Shown in pieces: positions 42,986 to 51,957 of a DNA stretch of 64,000 bases. Origin of the DNA: Sphingomonas gei (GTDB taxonomy: Bacteria > Pseudomonadota > Alphaproteobacteria > Sphingomonadales > Sphingomonadaceae); assembly GCF_004792685.1 (NCBI RefSeq), contig NZ_SRXT01000004.1:496001-560000 (forward strand), read 5' to 3'. Below the pieces are notes generated by a model. It ran no database searches, was not told the origin of the DNA, and worked only from the letters and a program-made list of their open reading frames with translations. The number at the start of each line of letters is the position of its first letter. The first letter of the stretch is position 1. A program made the translations under genes and the position numbers.

Positions 42986-43864
42986 TTATTTTTCAGGCGG
43001 CCAATTGGCGAGCAGCCCGCGGTCGGTCATCCAGTCGGTGATCCGCGCCGGCCAGTTGCGCAAGGACACCAGCGGGGTGGTTTCGCCCAGGTTGAATGCG
43101 TGCCCGCCCGCTGCATACATATGAAGCTCGGACGAGGCACCGGCGGCGCGATAGGCATTCAGCAGGTCGATGATCGGTTGCGAGCAGCATTGGTCGTCAT
43201 TGGTCGCGGTCATTAGCAAAGGCGGCGAATCGCGGGTGATCTTCTCCTCGGCATGGAGCGGTCCCGGGAAGACGAGCACGCCGAAATCGGGGCGCGCCGA
43301 GAGCCGGTCGATCGCGTCGCCCCGGCCCGGGGCGGCCACCGGCGGGCTGAGCAAGGTGACGCGCGCCAGCTCGCCGCCGGCCGAGAAGCCGACGACCCCG
43401 ATCTTGTGCGGATCGAGCTTCCATTCGCCCGCCCGCGACCGGATCGTCCGCATCGCGCGCTCGGCATCCTGGCGGGCATGCTCGAAGCTGTAGGGCGAAT
43501 CCTTGCCCCGGAAGAGCCGGTAGCGCAGCACGAACGCCGCGATGCCGCGCTCGTTGAACCAGCGCGCGGCATTGTCGCCTTCGCTGGTGATGACCAGGAA
43601 TTCGTGCGCGCCGCCCGGCATCAGCAGCACCGCGGCGCCGGTCTCGCGGCCGGGGCGTGCGGGGAAATAGGTGATGCTCGGGTCGTTGACCGGCTTGAGC
43701 CAATAGGCCTCGGCCTGTTCGGGGATGTTCTTGCGGCTTTCGAAGCCGGGGGCACCGTCGGCCCATAAGGCGATGCGCTGCGGCGCGGCGGGCGGCTGTT
43801 GCGCCAGCACCGGCGACGCGACGAGGGCGAGCGCCCAGGCGAGGGCAGCGAACAGCTTGGTCAT
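42986..43864 (-). CDS. secreted alpha/beta hydrolase (acetyl esterase/xylanase-associated type)
   Basis: A 292-residue esterase with a Sec signal peptide (FAALAWALALVASPVLAQ). The fold shows LLMPGGAHEFLVI (oxyanion HG-type loop), GVVGFSAGGELARV (nucleophile), an acid residue in the LLMTATNDDQC region, and a histidine in MYAAGGHAFNLG near the end. Similar exported enzymes deacetylate xylan or other plant polysaccharides. ATG 43864 is preferred because the signal peptide starts there; longer in-frame starts to 43933 are weaker. It is convergent toward serC only through a repeat. Confidence 0.86.
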   Translation of the reverse strand: MTKLFAALAWALALVASPVLAQQPPAAPQRIALWADGAPGFESRKNIPEQAEAYWLKPVNDPSITYFPARPGRETGAAVLLMPGGAHEFLVITSEGDNAARWFNERGIAAFVLRYRLFRGKDSPYSFEHARQDAERAMRTIRSRAGEWKLDPHKIGVVGFSAGGELARVTLLSPPVAAPGRGDAIDRLSARPDFGVLVFPGPLHAEEKITRDSPPLLMTATNDDQCCSQPIIDLLNAYRAAGASSELHMYAAGGHAFNLGETTPLVSLRNWPARITDWMTDRGLLANWPPEK

Positions 43865-43995
43865 GGGCCTCTCCAAATGCCACTTGCCTTTGCGCGGCTT
43901 GGGATATGGTAGCGGTAACAGAAACAGAGTCAAACCGGTGCCTGGGTGCGACCGGGGGCAGCGATTCTTGGGAATCGCCGTGCTATGCCTGCTGG

Positions 43996-44658
43996 ATGCG
44001 CCGCGGCACCGTGCTCCTCGCCCTGTTTCTCGCCAGCTGCATGGGCGGCGGCGACCGTCCTGCGCCGATTCGCGAGCGTAAATCGGGGCCGATCACGCTC
44101 AATCGGCCGACGCCGCGCGAGACGCAGCAATGCTTCACCGATCTGTCGCGCGAGCGGGTCCGCTATTCGGCATTGCCCGATCGCGACTTCGGCGGCGGCT
44201 GCGTCGTCACCGGCGCAGTGCAATTGATCGACATCGGCGTGCCGGTGACCAACCTCAAATCGATGCGCTGCCCGCTGGCGCGCAGCTTCGCTGGCTGGGT
44301 GCGCTTCGCGGTCGCGCCCGCCGCGAAGCAGATCCTCGGCAGCGAACTCGTCCGCGTCGAAAGCTTCGGCAGCTATTCGTGCCGCGCGATCATCGGCGGC
44401 AATGCCGCGGCGTCGGGGCGGATGTCCGAGCACGGGCTCGGCAATGCCGTGGATGTGGGCGCGTTCATCCTCGCCGACGGGCGCAAGGTGCGCGTCGAGA
44501 CCGGGTGGAAATCGGACGACCCCGCGGTGCGCCAGTTCTTCCAGGTCATCCACAATTCCGCCTGCAAGCGCTTCCGGACGGTGCTCAGCCCCGACTATAA
44601 CGCCGCGCATTACAACCACCTCCATCTCGACATGGGCCGCGGACCGTTCTGCGCCTAG
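43996..44658 (+). CDS. extensin-like family lipoprotein
   Basis: A 220-residue lipoprotein (LLALFLASCMGGG, lipobox Cys near residue 14) with the bacterial extensin-like C-terminal domain. The conserved parts are RCPLARSFAGWV, SYSCRAIIGG, SEHGLGNAVDVGAF, HNSACKRFRTVLSPDYN and HYNHLHLDMGRG. The His/Asp/His pattern is like that of MepA-type D-Ala peptidases, so a murein hydrolase role is plausible. ATG 43996 gives a proper signal; ATG 43906 would precede it by 30 odd residues. Confidence 0.85.
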   Translation: MRRGTVLLALFLASCMGGGDRPAPIRERKSGPITLNRPTPRETQQCFTDLSRERVRYSALPDRDFGGGCVVTGAVQLIDIGVPVTNLKSMRCPLARSFAGWVRFAVAPAAKQILGSELVRVESFGSYSCRAIIGGNAAASGRMSEHGLGNAVDVGAFILADGRKVRVETGWKSDDPAVRQFFQVIHNSACKRFRTVLSPDYNAAHYNHLHLDMGRGPFCA

Positions 44659-44691
44659 GCAAGCCCGCGCGATCGGCCTAAGCCGGCCCAA

Positions 44692-45567
44692 ATGAGCAAC
44701 GATACACGCGTCCCGAGCCGCGTCTTCCGCCCCGCGCAGGAAGAAGCGGAAAACGCCAACACCAACAGCGGCACGCCCCAGACCGAGCACCCGGCCTATC
44801 GCCTCGCCTTCCAGGACATGGACTTCCTGCTGCGCGACGATCTGCGCCCGGTGCGCTTCCAGCTCGAATTGCTCAAGCCGCAGCTGATCCTCGATGCGGC
44901 GAACATCGCCTCGACCTTCGTGGTCTATGGCTCGGCGCGGATCCCCGAGCCCGAAAAGGCCCAGGCGTTGCTCGAGCTGGCCGACACCCCCGAGCAGAAG
45001 AAGATCGCCGAGCGGCTGATCGAGAAGTCGCATTACTACACCGTCGCGCGCGAGCTGGCGCAGCTGGTGAGCAATTTCCCGCTCGACGAGGCGGGCAAGC
45101 GCCACTTCGTGGTGTGTTCGGGCGGCGGGCCGTCGATCATGGAGGCGGCGAATCGCGGCGCGCGCGACGTGGGTGCCGACACCGTCGCGCTCAACATCGT
45201 GCTGCCGCACGAACAGGCGCCGAACCCCTATGTCACGCCGTCGCTGTCGATGCAGTTCCACTATTTCGCGCTGCGCAAGATGCACTTCCTGCTCCATGCG
45301 CGCGCCGTCGCGGTGTTCCCCGGCGGGTTCGGCACGTTCGACGAGAGCTTCGAGCTGCTGACCTTGATCCAGACCGGCAAGATCGATCCGATCCCGGTGT
45401 TGTTCTACGGCAAGGCGTTCTGGGAGCGCGTCGTCAATTTCGAGGCGCTGTGCGAGGAAGGCGTGATCGGCCCGCGCGACCTGGGCCTGTTCCACTTCGT
45501 CGAGACCGCGGAAGAGGGCTGGCAGATCGTCCAGGATTTCTGGCGCGACCGCGAAGCGCGCGGCTGA
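44692..45567 (+). CDS. LOG family protein, long form
   Basis: A 291-residue TIGR00730-type protein with an N-terminal extension of about 70 residues before the Rossmann core (VVYGSARIPEPEKAQALLE). The diagnostic loop is FPGGFGTFDESFEL, with HFVVCSGGGPSIMEAANRG before it. It should cleave nucleoside monophosphates like other LOG proteins, but long-form substrates are not well known. It is the second LOG gene in the window, besides that at 2184, and the two are clearly different in length and sequence. Confidence 0.88.
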   Translation: MSNDTRVPSRVFRPAQEEAENANTNSGTPQTEHPAYRLAFQDMDFLLRDDLRPVRFQLELLKPQLILDAANIASTFVVYGSARIPEPEKAQALLELADTPEQKKIAERLIEKSHYYTVARELAQLVSNFPLDEAGKRHFVVCSGGGPSIMEAANRGARDVGADTVALNIVLPHEQAPNPYVTPSLSMQFHYFALRKMHFLLHARAVAVFPGGFGTFDESFELLTLIQTGKIDPIPVLFYGKAFWERVVNFEALCEEGVIGPRDLGLFHFVETAEEGWQIVQDFWRDREARG

Positions 45568-45588
45568 AGGCCGGCGCCATCGCCAAAT

Positions 45589-45618
45589 GAAAAAGGCCGC
45601 CCGGGAGGCGGCCTTTTC
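45589..45618. terminator. bidirectional rho-independent terminator
   Basis: GAAAAAGGCCGCC and GGCGGCCTTTTC pair around a five-base loop, with A and T tracts at both edges. It lies between the LOG gene and the convergent cytochrome c gene. Confidence 0.9.
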
Positions 45619-45619
45619 G

Positions 45620-46318
45620 TTATTTGTTGCTCTTGGGCAGTCCGGCCTTTTCCTCGGCCTGGATCGCCGCCTGCGGATCCTTGGCGGGGGTGCCTTCCGC
45701 CGGCGTCGCCTGGTTCGAGAGTTCGGCGGGGTCGGCACCCGCGGCGACGTTCGCCTGGGCGGCGTTGTCCGCTGCCGGTTCTTCGCCTGCCGCCGGTGCG
45801 GCGGGGAGCGGCAGGTTCGAACCCTGCGAATTGAGATAGGCGATCACGTTCGCGCGATCCTGCGGGTTGGCGATGCCGGCGAAGGTCATCTTGGTGCCCG
45901 GGGCATATTTGCGCGGCGACGTCAGCCATGCGTCGAGCGCGTCGAACGTCCAGTTGCCGGGGACTCCCTTGAGCGCGTCCGAATAGGCGAAGCCCGGGAC
46001 ATGGCCGTGGGGCTTGCCAACCGCGGCATAGAGGTTCGGGCCGATGCCCGAAGCGCCGCCCTGGTTGATCGTGTGGCAGGCGGTGCACTGCTTGAACACA
46101 TCGGCGCCCTTGGCGAGGTCGGCAGCGGCGAGGCGCGTCGCGATCGGCGCGACGGCAACAGCGCCGCCCTCGCCGCTTTCCTCGACGCCTTCGATCGCAT
46201 AGCCCATCTTCTCGGGGCGTTCGGAGTGGAAGATCATGCCGCTCGCGATCGACAGGCCGAGCGCGGCAATGCCGCCCGCCAATGCCCAGCCTGCAATCGT
46301 ATTGAACCGATCGTCCAT
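45620..46318 (-). CDS. membrane-anchored c-type cytochrome
   Basis: A 232-residue class I cytochrome c. An N-terminal membrane anchor (IAGWALAGGIAALGLSIASGMIF) precedes the heme motif CTACH (C78-H82), GIGPNLYAAVGKPHGHVPGFAYS, and the axial methionine in PGTKMTFAGI. It ends with an unusual Ala/Glu/Pro-rich acidic tail of about 60 residues (for example LPAAPAAGEEPAADNAAQ). Related membrane cytochrome c552/cy proteins carry electrons between the bc1 complex and oxidase. ATG 46318 is used; the preceding GTG is improbable. Confidence 0.9.
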   Translation of the reverse strand: MDDRFNTIAGWALAGGIAALGLSIASGMIFHSERPEKMGYAIEGVEESGEGGAVAVAPIATRLAAADLAKGADVFKQCTACHTINQGGASGIGPNLYAAVGKPHGHVPGFAYSDALKGVPGNWTFDALDAWLTSPRKYAPGTKMTFAGIANPQDRANVIAYLNSQGSNLPLPAAPAAGEEPAADNAAQANVAAGADPAELSNQATPAEGTPAKDPQAAIQAEEKAGLPKSNK

Positions 46319-46419
46319 CACACGCCCCTAAAGGAAAGTCGTTCGCCCTTTAGGCTGCGGTTTTTGCTATCGCAAGCCGGGGTTGCCGCGGGAAACGCGC
46401 ACCGCTAGCGCGCGATGCC

Positions 46420-47310
46420 ATGGAGAATTTCGCCGCACCCGCACGTCCGATCGTCGCCGAGATGATCGCCAAGGCCTCCGCCGAACCGCAGCGTGCCGTC
46501 GCGTTCCAGGGCGCGCCGGGTGCCAATTCGCATATCGCGGTGCGCGAAGCCTTTGCCGACGGGCTGCCGCTGCCCTGCTTCTCGTTCGAGGACGCGATCG
46601 ACGCCGTGAAGGAAGGCCGCGCCGACCGCGCGATGATCCCGATCGAGAATTCGCTCCACGGCCGCGTCGCCGACATCCATTTCCTGCTGCCCGAATCGGG
46701 GCTGGCGATCACCGGCGAGCATTTTCTGCCGATCCGCTACGGTTTGATGGGCACCGGGACGATCGATCAGGTCCGCGAGGCGATGAGCCACCCGCAGGCG
46801 CTCGGCCAGTGCCGGCATTGGCTCAAGGCGCGCGGCATCGCGCCGGTCGCCTATCCCGACACCGCCGGCGCTGCCGCTGTGATCGCCGAGCTCGCGGATC
46901 CGGCAATCGCCGCGTTGGCGCCGCCGGGGGCGGCGGAGCTCTACCGTCTGAACCTGCTCGAGACCGACCTGGCCGATGCCGAGCATAATATGACTCGCTT
47001 CGTCGTGCTGGCGCGCGACGCGCGGGCGGTGCCGGCGGAGGGGCCGATGATGACCACCTTCATCTTCGAAGTGCGCAACGTATCGGCCGCGCTCTACAAG
47101 GCGTTGGGCGGCTTCGCGACCAACGGCGTCAACATGACCAAGCTGGAGAGCTATCAGCGCGGCGGCAGCTTCGCGGCGACCGAATTCTATGCCGACATCG
47201 TCGGCGGGCCGGGCGATCCGGCGATCGACCGCGCGCTCGAGGAACTGAAGTTCCACTCCAAGTGGATGCGCGTGCTCGGCACGTACCCGCAGGCGCGCGA
47301 GCGGCCGTAG
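46420..47310 (+). CDS. pheA: prephenate dehydratase
   Basis: A monofunctional 296-residue PDT. The first domain starts AVAFQGAPGANSHIAVRE and holds IENSLHGRVADIHFLLPES. The TRF-type catalytic motif is HNMTRFVVLARD, and the C-terminal ACT domain has KLESYQRGGSFAATEFYADI. It turns prephenate to phenylpyruvate in phenylalanine synthesis, with feedback through the ACT domain. Chorismate mutase is not fused to it; a separate gene is at 60821. It is divergent from the cytochrome gene. Confidence 0.95.
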   Translation: MENFAAPARPIVAEMIAKASAEPQRAVAFQGAPGANSHIAVREAFADGLPLPCFSFEDAIDAVKEGRADRAMIPIENSLHGRVADIHFLLPESGLAITGEHFLPIRYGLMGTGTIDQVREAMSHPQALGQCRHWLKARGIAPVAYPDTAGAAAVIAELADPAIAALAPPGAAELYRLNLLETDLADAEHNMTRFVVLARDARAVPAEGPMMTTFIFEVRNVSAALYKALGGFATNGVNMTKLESYQRGGSFAATEFYADIVGGPGDPAIDRALEELKFHSKWMRVLGTYPQARERP

Positions 47311-47336
47311 GGCTCGTTTCATTTGGGCTTATTCTT

Positions 47337-47413
47337 GTTCCCCTGCGAAAGCAGGGGTCAAGGGTCACGAGCGGGGCGCTCCGGGTTCCTAGGCCCTGCT
47401 TTCGCAGGGGAAC
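47337..47413. repeat. REP-like inverted repeat pair, CCCCTGCGAAAGCAGGGG type
   Basis: GTTCCCCTGCGAAAGCAGGG at the left and CCCTGCTTTCGCAGGGGAAC at the right flank about 37 bases; each arm is itself a small palindrome. This is a third repeat type in the window, between pheA and nudC. Confidence 0.85.
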
Positions 47414-47443
47414 TGACCAGCTTCAACGCAGGCGGAGTCGACT

Positions 47444-48313
47444 CTAGCCGCCGTCGACCCACGCCGTAAGCAGCGTGTGGGCGATCGCGTAAGGCGGTGC
47501 CGCGCCGAACGGGGCGGCGGGATCGCCGGCCAGTGCCAGCCGCACATCCTCGCGGGTGAACCAGCGTGCATCCTCGAGCTCGTTGACGTCGAGCGTGATC
47601 GCTTCGTCCTGGGCCGCGCCGATGCACGCGATCATCAGCGACGACGGGAACGGCCAGGGCTGGCTGGCGACATAGCGCACCGCGCCGACGCGGATGCCGG
47701 CTTCCTCGAATATCTCGCGGCGCACGGCTTCCTCGACCGATTCGCCGACCTCGAGGAACCCGGCGAGTGCCGAATAGCGTCCGGCCGGCCAGGGCGGCTG
47801 GCGGCCGAGCAGAACCTTGTCGCCGCGCTCGGCGAGCATGATCACCACCGGATCGACGCGCGGGAAATGCTCGGCGTGGCAATTGGGACATGAACGCGCC
47901 CAGCCCGCGCGGAAAATCGCCGTAGCGGTGCCACAGACCGCGCAGAAACCGTGCCGGCCGTGCCAGTCGACCAGGCTGCGCGCCGCGGCATAGAGCGCGG
48001 CGTCGCCGGCGTGGAAGCGGTCGAGCATCGCGAACAATGCCGGCGATCGGCCGCCGGGAAACGGCTGGCCGTGCGGTGGCGCGGTGGCGAACAGCGGCAC
48101 ACCCTGGTCGAAGCCGAGGAACAGCCGCTCGCCCGCCGCCGCGTCGAGCCCGGTCCAGGCGAGGCGACCGTCAGCGTCGAGTTCCGGATCGAGCCCGTGG
48201 AGCACCAGCAGCCGCGCGCGCGGATCGGACTCGGCTTCGCGAAGCAGAGCGGGCTCGTGGCGAATCCGGTCGGCACGGTCGACGGTGCCGCCGGTGAAAC
48301 CGGGTGGTGTCAC
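47444..48313 (-). CDS. nudC: NADH pyrophosphatase / NAD(+) diphosphatase
   Basis: A 289-residue NudC. The zinc ribbon between the N-terminal domain and the Nudix domain has CAVC and CPNC (four cysteines). The Nudix box follows with GFLEVGESVEEAV, then REIFEEAG. The post-box SQPWPFPSSLMIAC segment is diagnostic of NudC. It hydrolyses NAD(H) and removes NAD caps from RNA. ATG 48313 is used. It is downstream of the serine hydrolase on the same strand with a 10-base gap. Confidence 0.94.
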   Translation of the reverse strand: MTPPGFTGGTVDRADRIRHEPALLREAESDPRARLLVLHGLDPELDADGRLAWTGLDAAAGERLFLGFDQGVPLFATAPPHGQPFPGGRSPALFAMLDRFHAGDAALYAAARSLVDWHGRHGFCAVCGTATAIFRAGWARSCPNCHAEHFPRVDPVVIMLAERGDKVLLGRQPPWPAGRYSALAGFLEVGESVEEAVRREIFEEAGIRVGAVRYVASQPWPFPSSLMIACIGAAQDEAITLDVNELEDARWFTREDVRLALAGDPAAPFGAAPPYAIAHTLLTAWVDGG

Positions 48314-48323
48314 CGGGCAGGGC

Positions 48324-49610
48324 TCATTGGGCGAGATCGTCGTAGATCGCCTTGCCGACTTCGCGCTTGAGCCCCTTGTCGCTGAAGCTGTTGATCATCG
48401 CAGTGACGCGCAATTTGTGTACCGGATCGGCCCAGCCGATCGTCCCCGCGGCGCCGCCCCAGCCATAGGTGCCCTTGCCGGGCCCGCCGGGCTTGTCGGC
48501 GAGGTAGACCGAACCGCCCGCGCCGAAGCCCATCGGCACGCCGCTGTCCGCGGTCATGTTGGCGAGCGTCGAGCGATCGACGGACGCCGGCAACAGGTCC
48601 GACATCGCCAGCTTCACCGTCGCGGGCTTGAGGATGCGGACACCCTCGAGTTCGCCGCCATTGACCAGCATGTGGAGGAAGCGGTCATAGTCGCGTGCCG
48701 ACATGACGAGCCCGGCGCCGCCATACGGGAAGCTCGGCGGCTGGAGCCAGACCGAGGCTGCCCCGGTATCGATCGCCAGCTTGGGGGTCAGATAATTGGT
48801 GGCGAGAATGCGTGCCTTGTCCTGCGGCACCGTCCAATAGCTCGCGCGCATCTTGAGCGGGTCGAAGATGCGGGTCTGGACGAAGCGGTCGAACGGCATG
48901 CCGCCGGCGACTTCGATCACGCGCCCGAGCAGATCGAGCCCGATCGAATAGCTCCATTTGCTGCCCGGCTCGGCCATCAGCGGGAGCGTCGCCAGGCGAT
49001 CGGCGAATTCCTCGAGGCTTTTCGGCCGCGCCGCGCGCATGTTCGGCTCCATCAGCGTGTTGATCGCCGCGGGGTTGATCCCGAGCCGGGTATATTCGTC
49101 GATCAGCGGACCCGATTTGCCGGGCAGGACATATTCCAGCCCGGCGGTGTGGGTGAGCAGGTTGCGCACCGTGATCGCGCGAGTCGCCGGGCGGCTGGTC
49201 AGGTCCTTGGTGGGATCGACCAGGACTTTCATGTCCTTGAACGCCGGGATGAAGTCGCTGATCGGCTGGTCGAGCCCGAGCTTGCCTTGCTCGACGAGGA
49301 TCATCGCGGCGATGCCGGTGATCGGCTTGGTCATCGAATAGACCCGCCACAGGCTGTCGGCGTCGGCCGCAGGTGCGTTCGCCTCGAGCGCGATGCGGCC
49401 CTCGGCGACCACGTGCGGTGGCGCATTGCCGACTCCGCTCACAATGACGATGCCCGGAACCCTGGCCTCGGCGACGTAGCGCTTCGCGACCGCTTCGGTT
49501 GCCGACTGGTTCTGCTCGGCGCGCGACGGCAGCGGGACCGTCGCCTGCGGCCAGGCCGGGCTGGCGAGCGCCAGTGCCGCGATCGATCCGAATATCCGCC
49601 AGCTACGCAT
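48324..49610 (-). CDS. serine hydrolase (class C beta-lactamase/esterase family)
   Basis: A 428-residue secreted protein with signal peptide (MRSWRIFGSIAALALASPAWPQ). The S-x-x-K catalytic motif is in YSMTKPITG, a Tyr motif in KWSYSIGLDLLG, and YGWGGAAGTIGW near the end fits the third motif region. It belongs to the beta-lactamase/DD-peptidase-like esterase group, typically esterases rather than resistance enzymes. Its ATG (49610) overlaps the mutY stop by eight bases, so it is co-transcribed with mutY, although no functional tie is obvious. Confidence 0.9.
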   Translation of the reverse strand: MRSWRIFGSIAALALASPAWPQATVPLPSRAEQNQSATEAVAKRYVAEARVPGIVIVSGVGNAPPHVVAEGRIALEANAPAADADSLWRVYSMTKPITGIAAMILVEQGKLGLDQPISDFIPAFKDMKVLVDPTKDLTSRPATRAITVRNLLTHTAGLEYVLPGKSGPLIDEYTRLGINPAAINTLMEPNMRAARPKSLEEFADRLATLPLMAEPGSKWSYSIGLDLLGRVIEVAGGMPFDRFVQTRIFDPLKMRASYWTVPQDKARILATNYLTPKLAIDTGAASVWLQPPSFPYGGAGLVMSARDYDRFLHMLVNGGELEGVRILKPATVKLAMSDLLPASVDRSTLANMTADSGVPMGFGAGGSVYLADKPGGPGKGTYGWGGAAGTIGWADPVHKLRVTAMINSFSDKGLKREVGKAIYDDLAQ

Positions 49611-50649
49611 GCATCCTCCCGAACGTTCTTGCCGCCTTGGCGAATAAGGTGGGCAATCCCGCCGATTCAATCTCGGCGATTGGCCACCATTCGCCCTGCG
49701 GCGCGTCTGTGTGCTCCGGGATTGTTGCAGCCGCAAGCGCCACGTCGAGGTTGAAATGGGTGAAACCGTGGCGGACCTGCTCGTCGAGCATGCGCCACTC
49801 GGCCGAAATCGGTGCGTCGGCGAGGCCCGGCGGCGAATCGGCCCAAGGACCCGTCGGCAGCGCGCACATGCCGCCGAGCAGGCCTTTCGCGGGTCGGCGG
49901 ACGAGCAGCACCCGGCCCGCGCGCTCGATCCAGAACATCGTGCCGTAGCGTTGCGGCTTGGCCGGCTTGGCGGCCTTGACCGGGAACATTTCGGGCGCGC
50001 CGGTGGCGAAACCGTCGCATTGCTCGCGAAGCGGGCAGGCGAGGCAGCGCGGTGCGCGCGCAGTGCAGAGGGTGGAGCCGAGGTCCATCATCGCCTGCGC
50101 GAAATCGCCGGCGCGAGCGTCCGGGGTGATCGAATCGGTGAGTGTGCGGATCCTGGGCCGGGCACCGGGCAAAGGCGCGGTCACTGCGAACAGCCGCGTC
50201 ACTACCCGCTCGACATTGGCATCGACCACCACGGCACGCTGCCCGAAGGCGATCGCGGCGATCGCCGCTGCGGTATAGCCACCTATTCCGGGCAGGCCGA
50301 GTAGTTCGGCTTCGGTCTCGGGAAGGCTCCCGCGCGCCGCGACGGCACGGGCACAGGCCAGCAGGTTGCGCGCCCGGGCATAATAACCGAGGCCCGCCCA
50401 AGCTGCCATGAGTTCGGCGTCCTCGGCGGCGGCCAGTGCTTCGAAGCTCGGCCAGCGCGCCGTGAATTTTTCGAAATAGGGAATGACGCTGGCGACCTGG
50501 GTCTGCTGGAGCATCACTTCGCTCAGCCACACCCGATAGGGATCGGGTGCGTTCGCTCCCGGCCGCGCGCGCCACGGCAAATCGCGGGCGTGGGCGTCGT
50601 ACCATTTGAGCAAGGGGGCGGCGATGGTGCGAGGGACGTTGTCGGACAC
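49603..50649 (-). CDS. mutY: A/G-specific adenine glycosylase
   Basis: MutY removes adenine opposite 8-oxoguanine. The 348-residue protein has WLSEVMLQQTQVASVIPYF, the helix-hairpin-helix LPGIGGYTAAAI and the catalytic Asp in VVVDANVERVVTR. The iron-sulfur loop has C-x6-C-x2-C-x5-C (CTARAPRCLACPLREQC), and a Nudix-like C-terminal domain recognises 8-oxoG. A GTG start at 50649 is inferred; longer in-frame starts run into the divergent gene. The start lies only 28 bases from the DUF721 gene's ATG, so promoters must overlap. Confidence 0.95.
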   Translation of the reverse strand: MSDNVPRTIAAPLLKWYDAHARDLPWRARPGANAPDPYRVWLSEVMLQQTQVASVIPYFEKFTARWPSFEALAAAEDAELMAAWAGLGYYARARNLLACARAVAARGSLPETEAELLGLPGIGGYTAAAIAAIAFGQRAVVVDANVERVVTRLFAVTAPLPGARPRIRTLTDSITPDARAGDFAQAMMDLGSTLCTARAPRCLACPLREQCDGFATGAPEMFPVKAAKPAKPQRYGTMFWIERAGRVLLVRRPAKGLLGGMCALPTGPWADSPPGLADAPISAEWRMLDEQVRHGFTHFNLDVALAAATIPEHTDAPQGEWWPIAEIESAGLPTLFAKAARTFGRMHA

Positions 50650-50677
50650 GCCCCGCCTATGGCATGGGTTGCCGGCA

Positions 50678-51220
50678 ATGACGAAGGCCCCGGACAAACC
50701 CAAGCGCGCCACCACGCGCCAGCCCAAGCTCGAGCCGCAGCGCTCGAACCGGTCGCGGCCGGTTTCCGAGCTGCTGCCCGATGTCGGCCGCGCCGCGTTC
50801 CGCAAATTCGGCTTCGTCCAGCATGCGATCGTCAGCCGCTGGGGCGAGATCGTCGGCGAGCGCTATGCGCGGGTGTCGGTGCCCGAATCGATTCGCTTCC
50901 CGCAGGGTCAGCGCGCCCAGGGCGTGCTGACCCTCGTCGTCGGCGGCGCGCATGCCCCGATGATGCAGCACATCGCGCCCGAGATCATCGAGCGCGTCAA
51001 TCGCTTCTTCGGCTATGCGGCGGTGGCGCGCGTCGCGATTCGCCAGGGCGAGGTCAAGCGCGTCGCCAAGGCGGCCCCGCCGGCCAGCCTGGCACCGCTT
51101 TCCGAAGCGATGGGCGACAGCCTGCGCGGGATCGCCGACCCCGAACTCAAGGCCGTCCTCGAATCGCTTGCCGCCGGAGTGGCGGCGGCGGAGAGCATCA
51201 AGCTTGGCAGGATCGACTGA
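50678..51220 (+). CDS. DUF721 family protein (DciA-like)
   Basis: A 180-residue DUF721 protein: VSELLPDVGRAAFRKFGFVQHAIVSRWGEIVGERYA is the core, followed by LTLVVGGAHAPMMQHIAPEIIERVNRFFG. DUF721 is the domain of DciA, the helicase loader that predates DnaC in many bacteria, and a KH-like fold is known. A role in replicative-helicase loading is inferred from the family, not seen here. The alphaproteobacterial neighbourhood mutY, DUF721, DsbA and smc fits. It is coupled by ATGA overlap to the DsbA-like gene. Confidence 0.85.
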   Translation: MTKAPDKPKRATTRQPKLEPQRSNRSRPVSELLPDVGRAAFRKFGFVQHAIVSRWGEIVGERYARVSVPESIRFPQGQRAQGVLTLVVGGAHAPMMQHIAPEIIERVNRFFGYAAVARVAIRQGEVKRVAKAAPPASLAPLSEAMGDSLRGIADPELKAVLESLAAGVAAAESIKLGRID

Positions 51221-51927
51221 TGACACTCCGTTTCTTCGCCGCCGCTTTGGTGTTGCTCGTCGGTGCCGGCCCCGTCACGGCGCAGCAGGCGCGGCGCGCG
51301 CCCGTCGCCAATTGGGTCGCCACCGTCGCCAAGACGCCGGAGGGCGGCTTCCGCCAGGGCAACCCGAACGCCCGGATCAAGCTGGTCGAATATGGCTCGC
51401 GCACCTGCCCGACCTGCGGGCGTTTCGCCGCGGAGGGCGTGGAGCCGCTGCGCCGCGATTGGATCGCCAGCGGAAAATTGAGCTACGAGTTTCGCGACTT
51501 TCTGATCCACGGCGTACCCGATCTCTCGCTGGCGCTGCTCAACCAGTGCGTGCCCGTAGCGCGCTTCTTCCCGGTGCTCGATCAGATGTTCGCCAGCCAG
51601 GAGAGCTTCGAGGCGCCGCTGCACAAACTGATCGAGACCCAGCCCAAGCTGGTCGAGGGCTGGCAGCGGCTTCCCCCGCCGCAGGCCGCGACCAAGTTCG
51701 CCGAATCGCTCGGGATGATCGCATTCATGAAGGCGCGCGGGCTGCCCGAGGCGCAGGCGCGGCGCTGCCTGTCCAACTCCGCGCTGATCAAGGGTGTGGC
51801 CGAGACCTTTTCGCGCGGCACCAAGGCCGGCGTCCAGGGCACCCCGAGCTTCTTCATCAACGGCCGCCAGGTGCGCGCCTTCACCTGGGATCAGCTCCAG
51901 CCCGAGCTTCGCGCCGCGGACAGCTGA
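51220..51927 (+). CDS. DsbA-like thioredoxin-fold exported protein, copy 1
   Basis: A 235-residue exported thiol protein. Signal peptide MTLRFFAAALVLLVGAGPVTAQ, then the active-site GSRTCPTCGRFAAEG (C63, C66), a cis-proline in GVQGTPSFFINGRQV, and the DsbA-type helical insertion between. CPTC is unlike the CPHC of DsbA, so it may be a reductase or isomerase, or a slow oxidase. The paralogue follows 30 bases later. ATG overlaps the DUF721 stop. Confidence 0.9.
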   Translation: MTLRFFAAALVLLVGAGPVTAQQARRAPVANWVATVAKTPEGGFRQGNPNARIKLVEYGSRTCPTCGRFAAEGVEPLRRDWIASGKLSYEFRDFLIHGVPDLSLALLNQCVPVARFFPVLDQMFASQESFEAPLHKLIETQPKLVEGWQRLPPPQAATKFAESLGMIAFMKARGLPEAQARRCLSNSALIKGVAETFSRGTKAGVQGTPSFFINGRQVRAFTWDQLQPELRAADS

Positions 51928-51957
51928 TCGATCCTTTTCTTTCGGAGACCCAAGACC

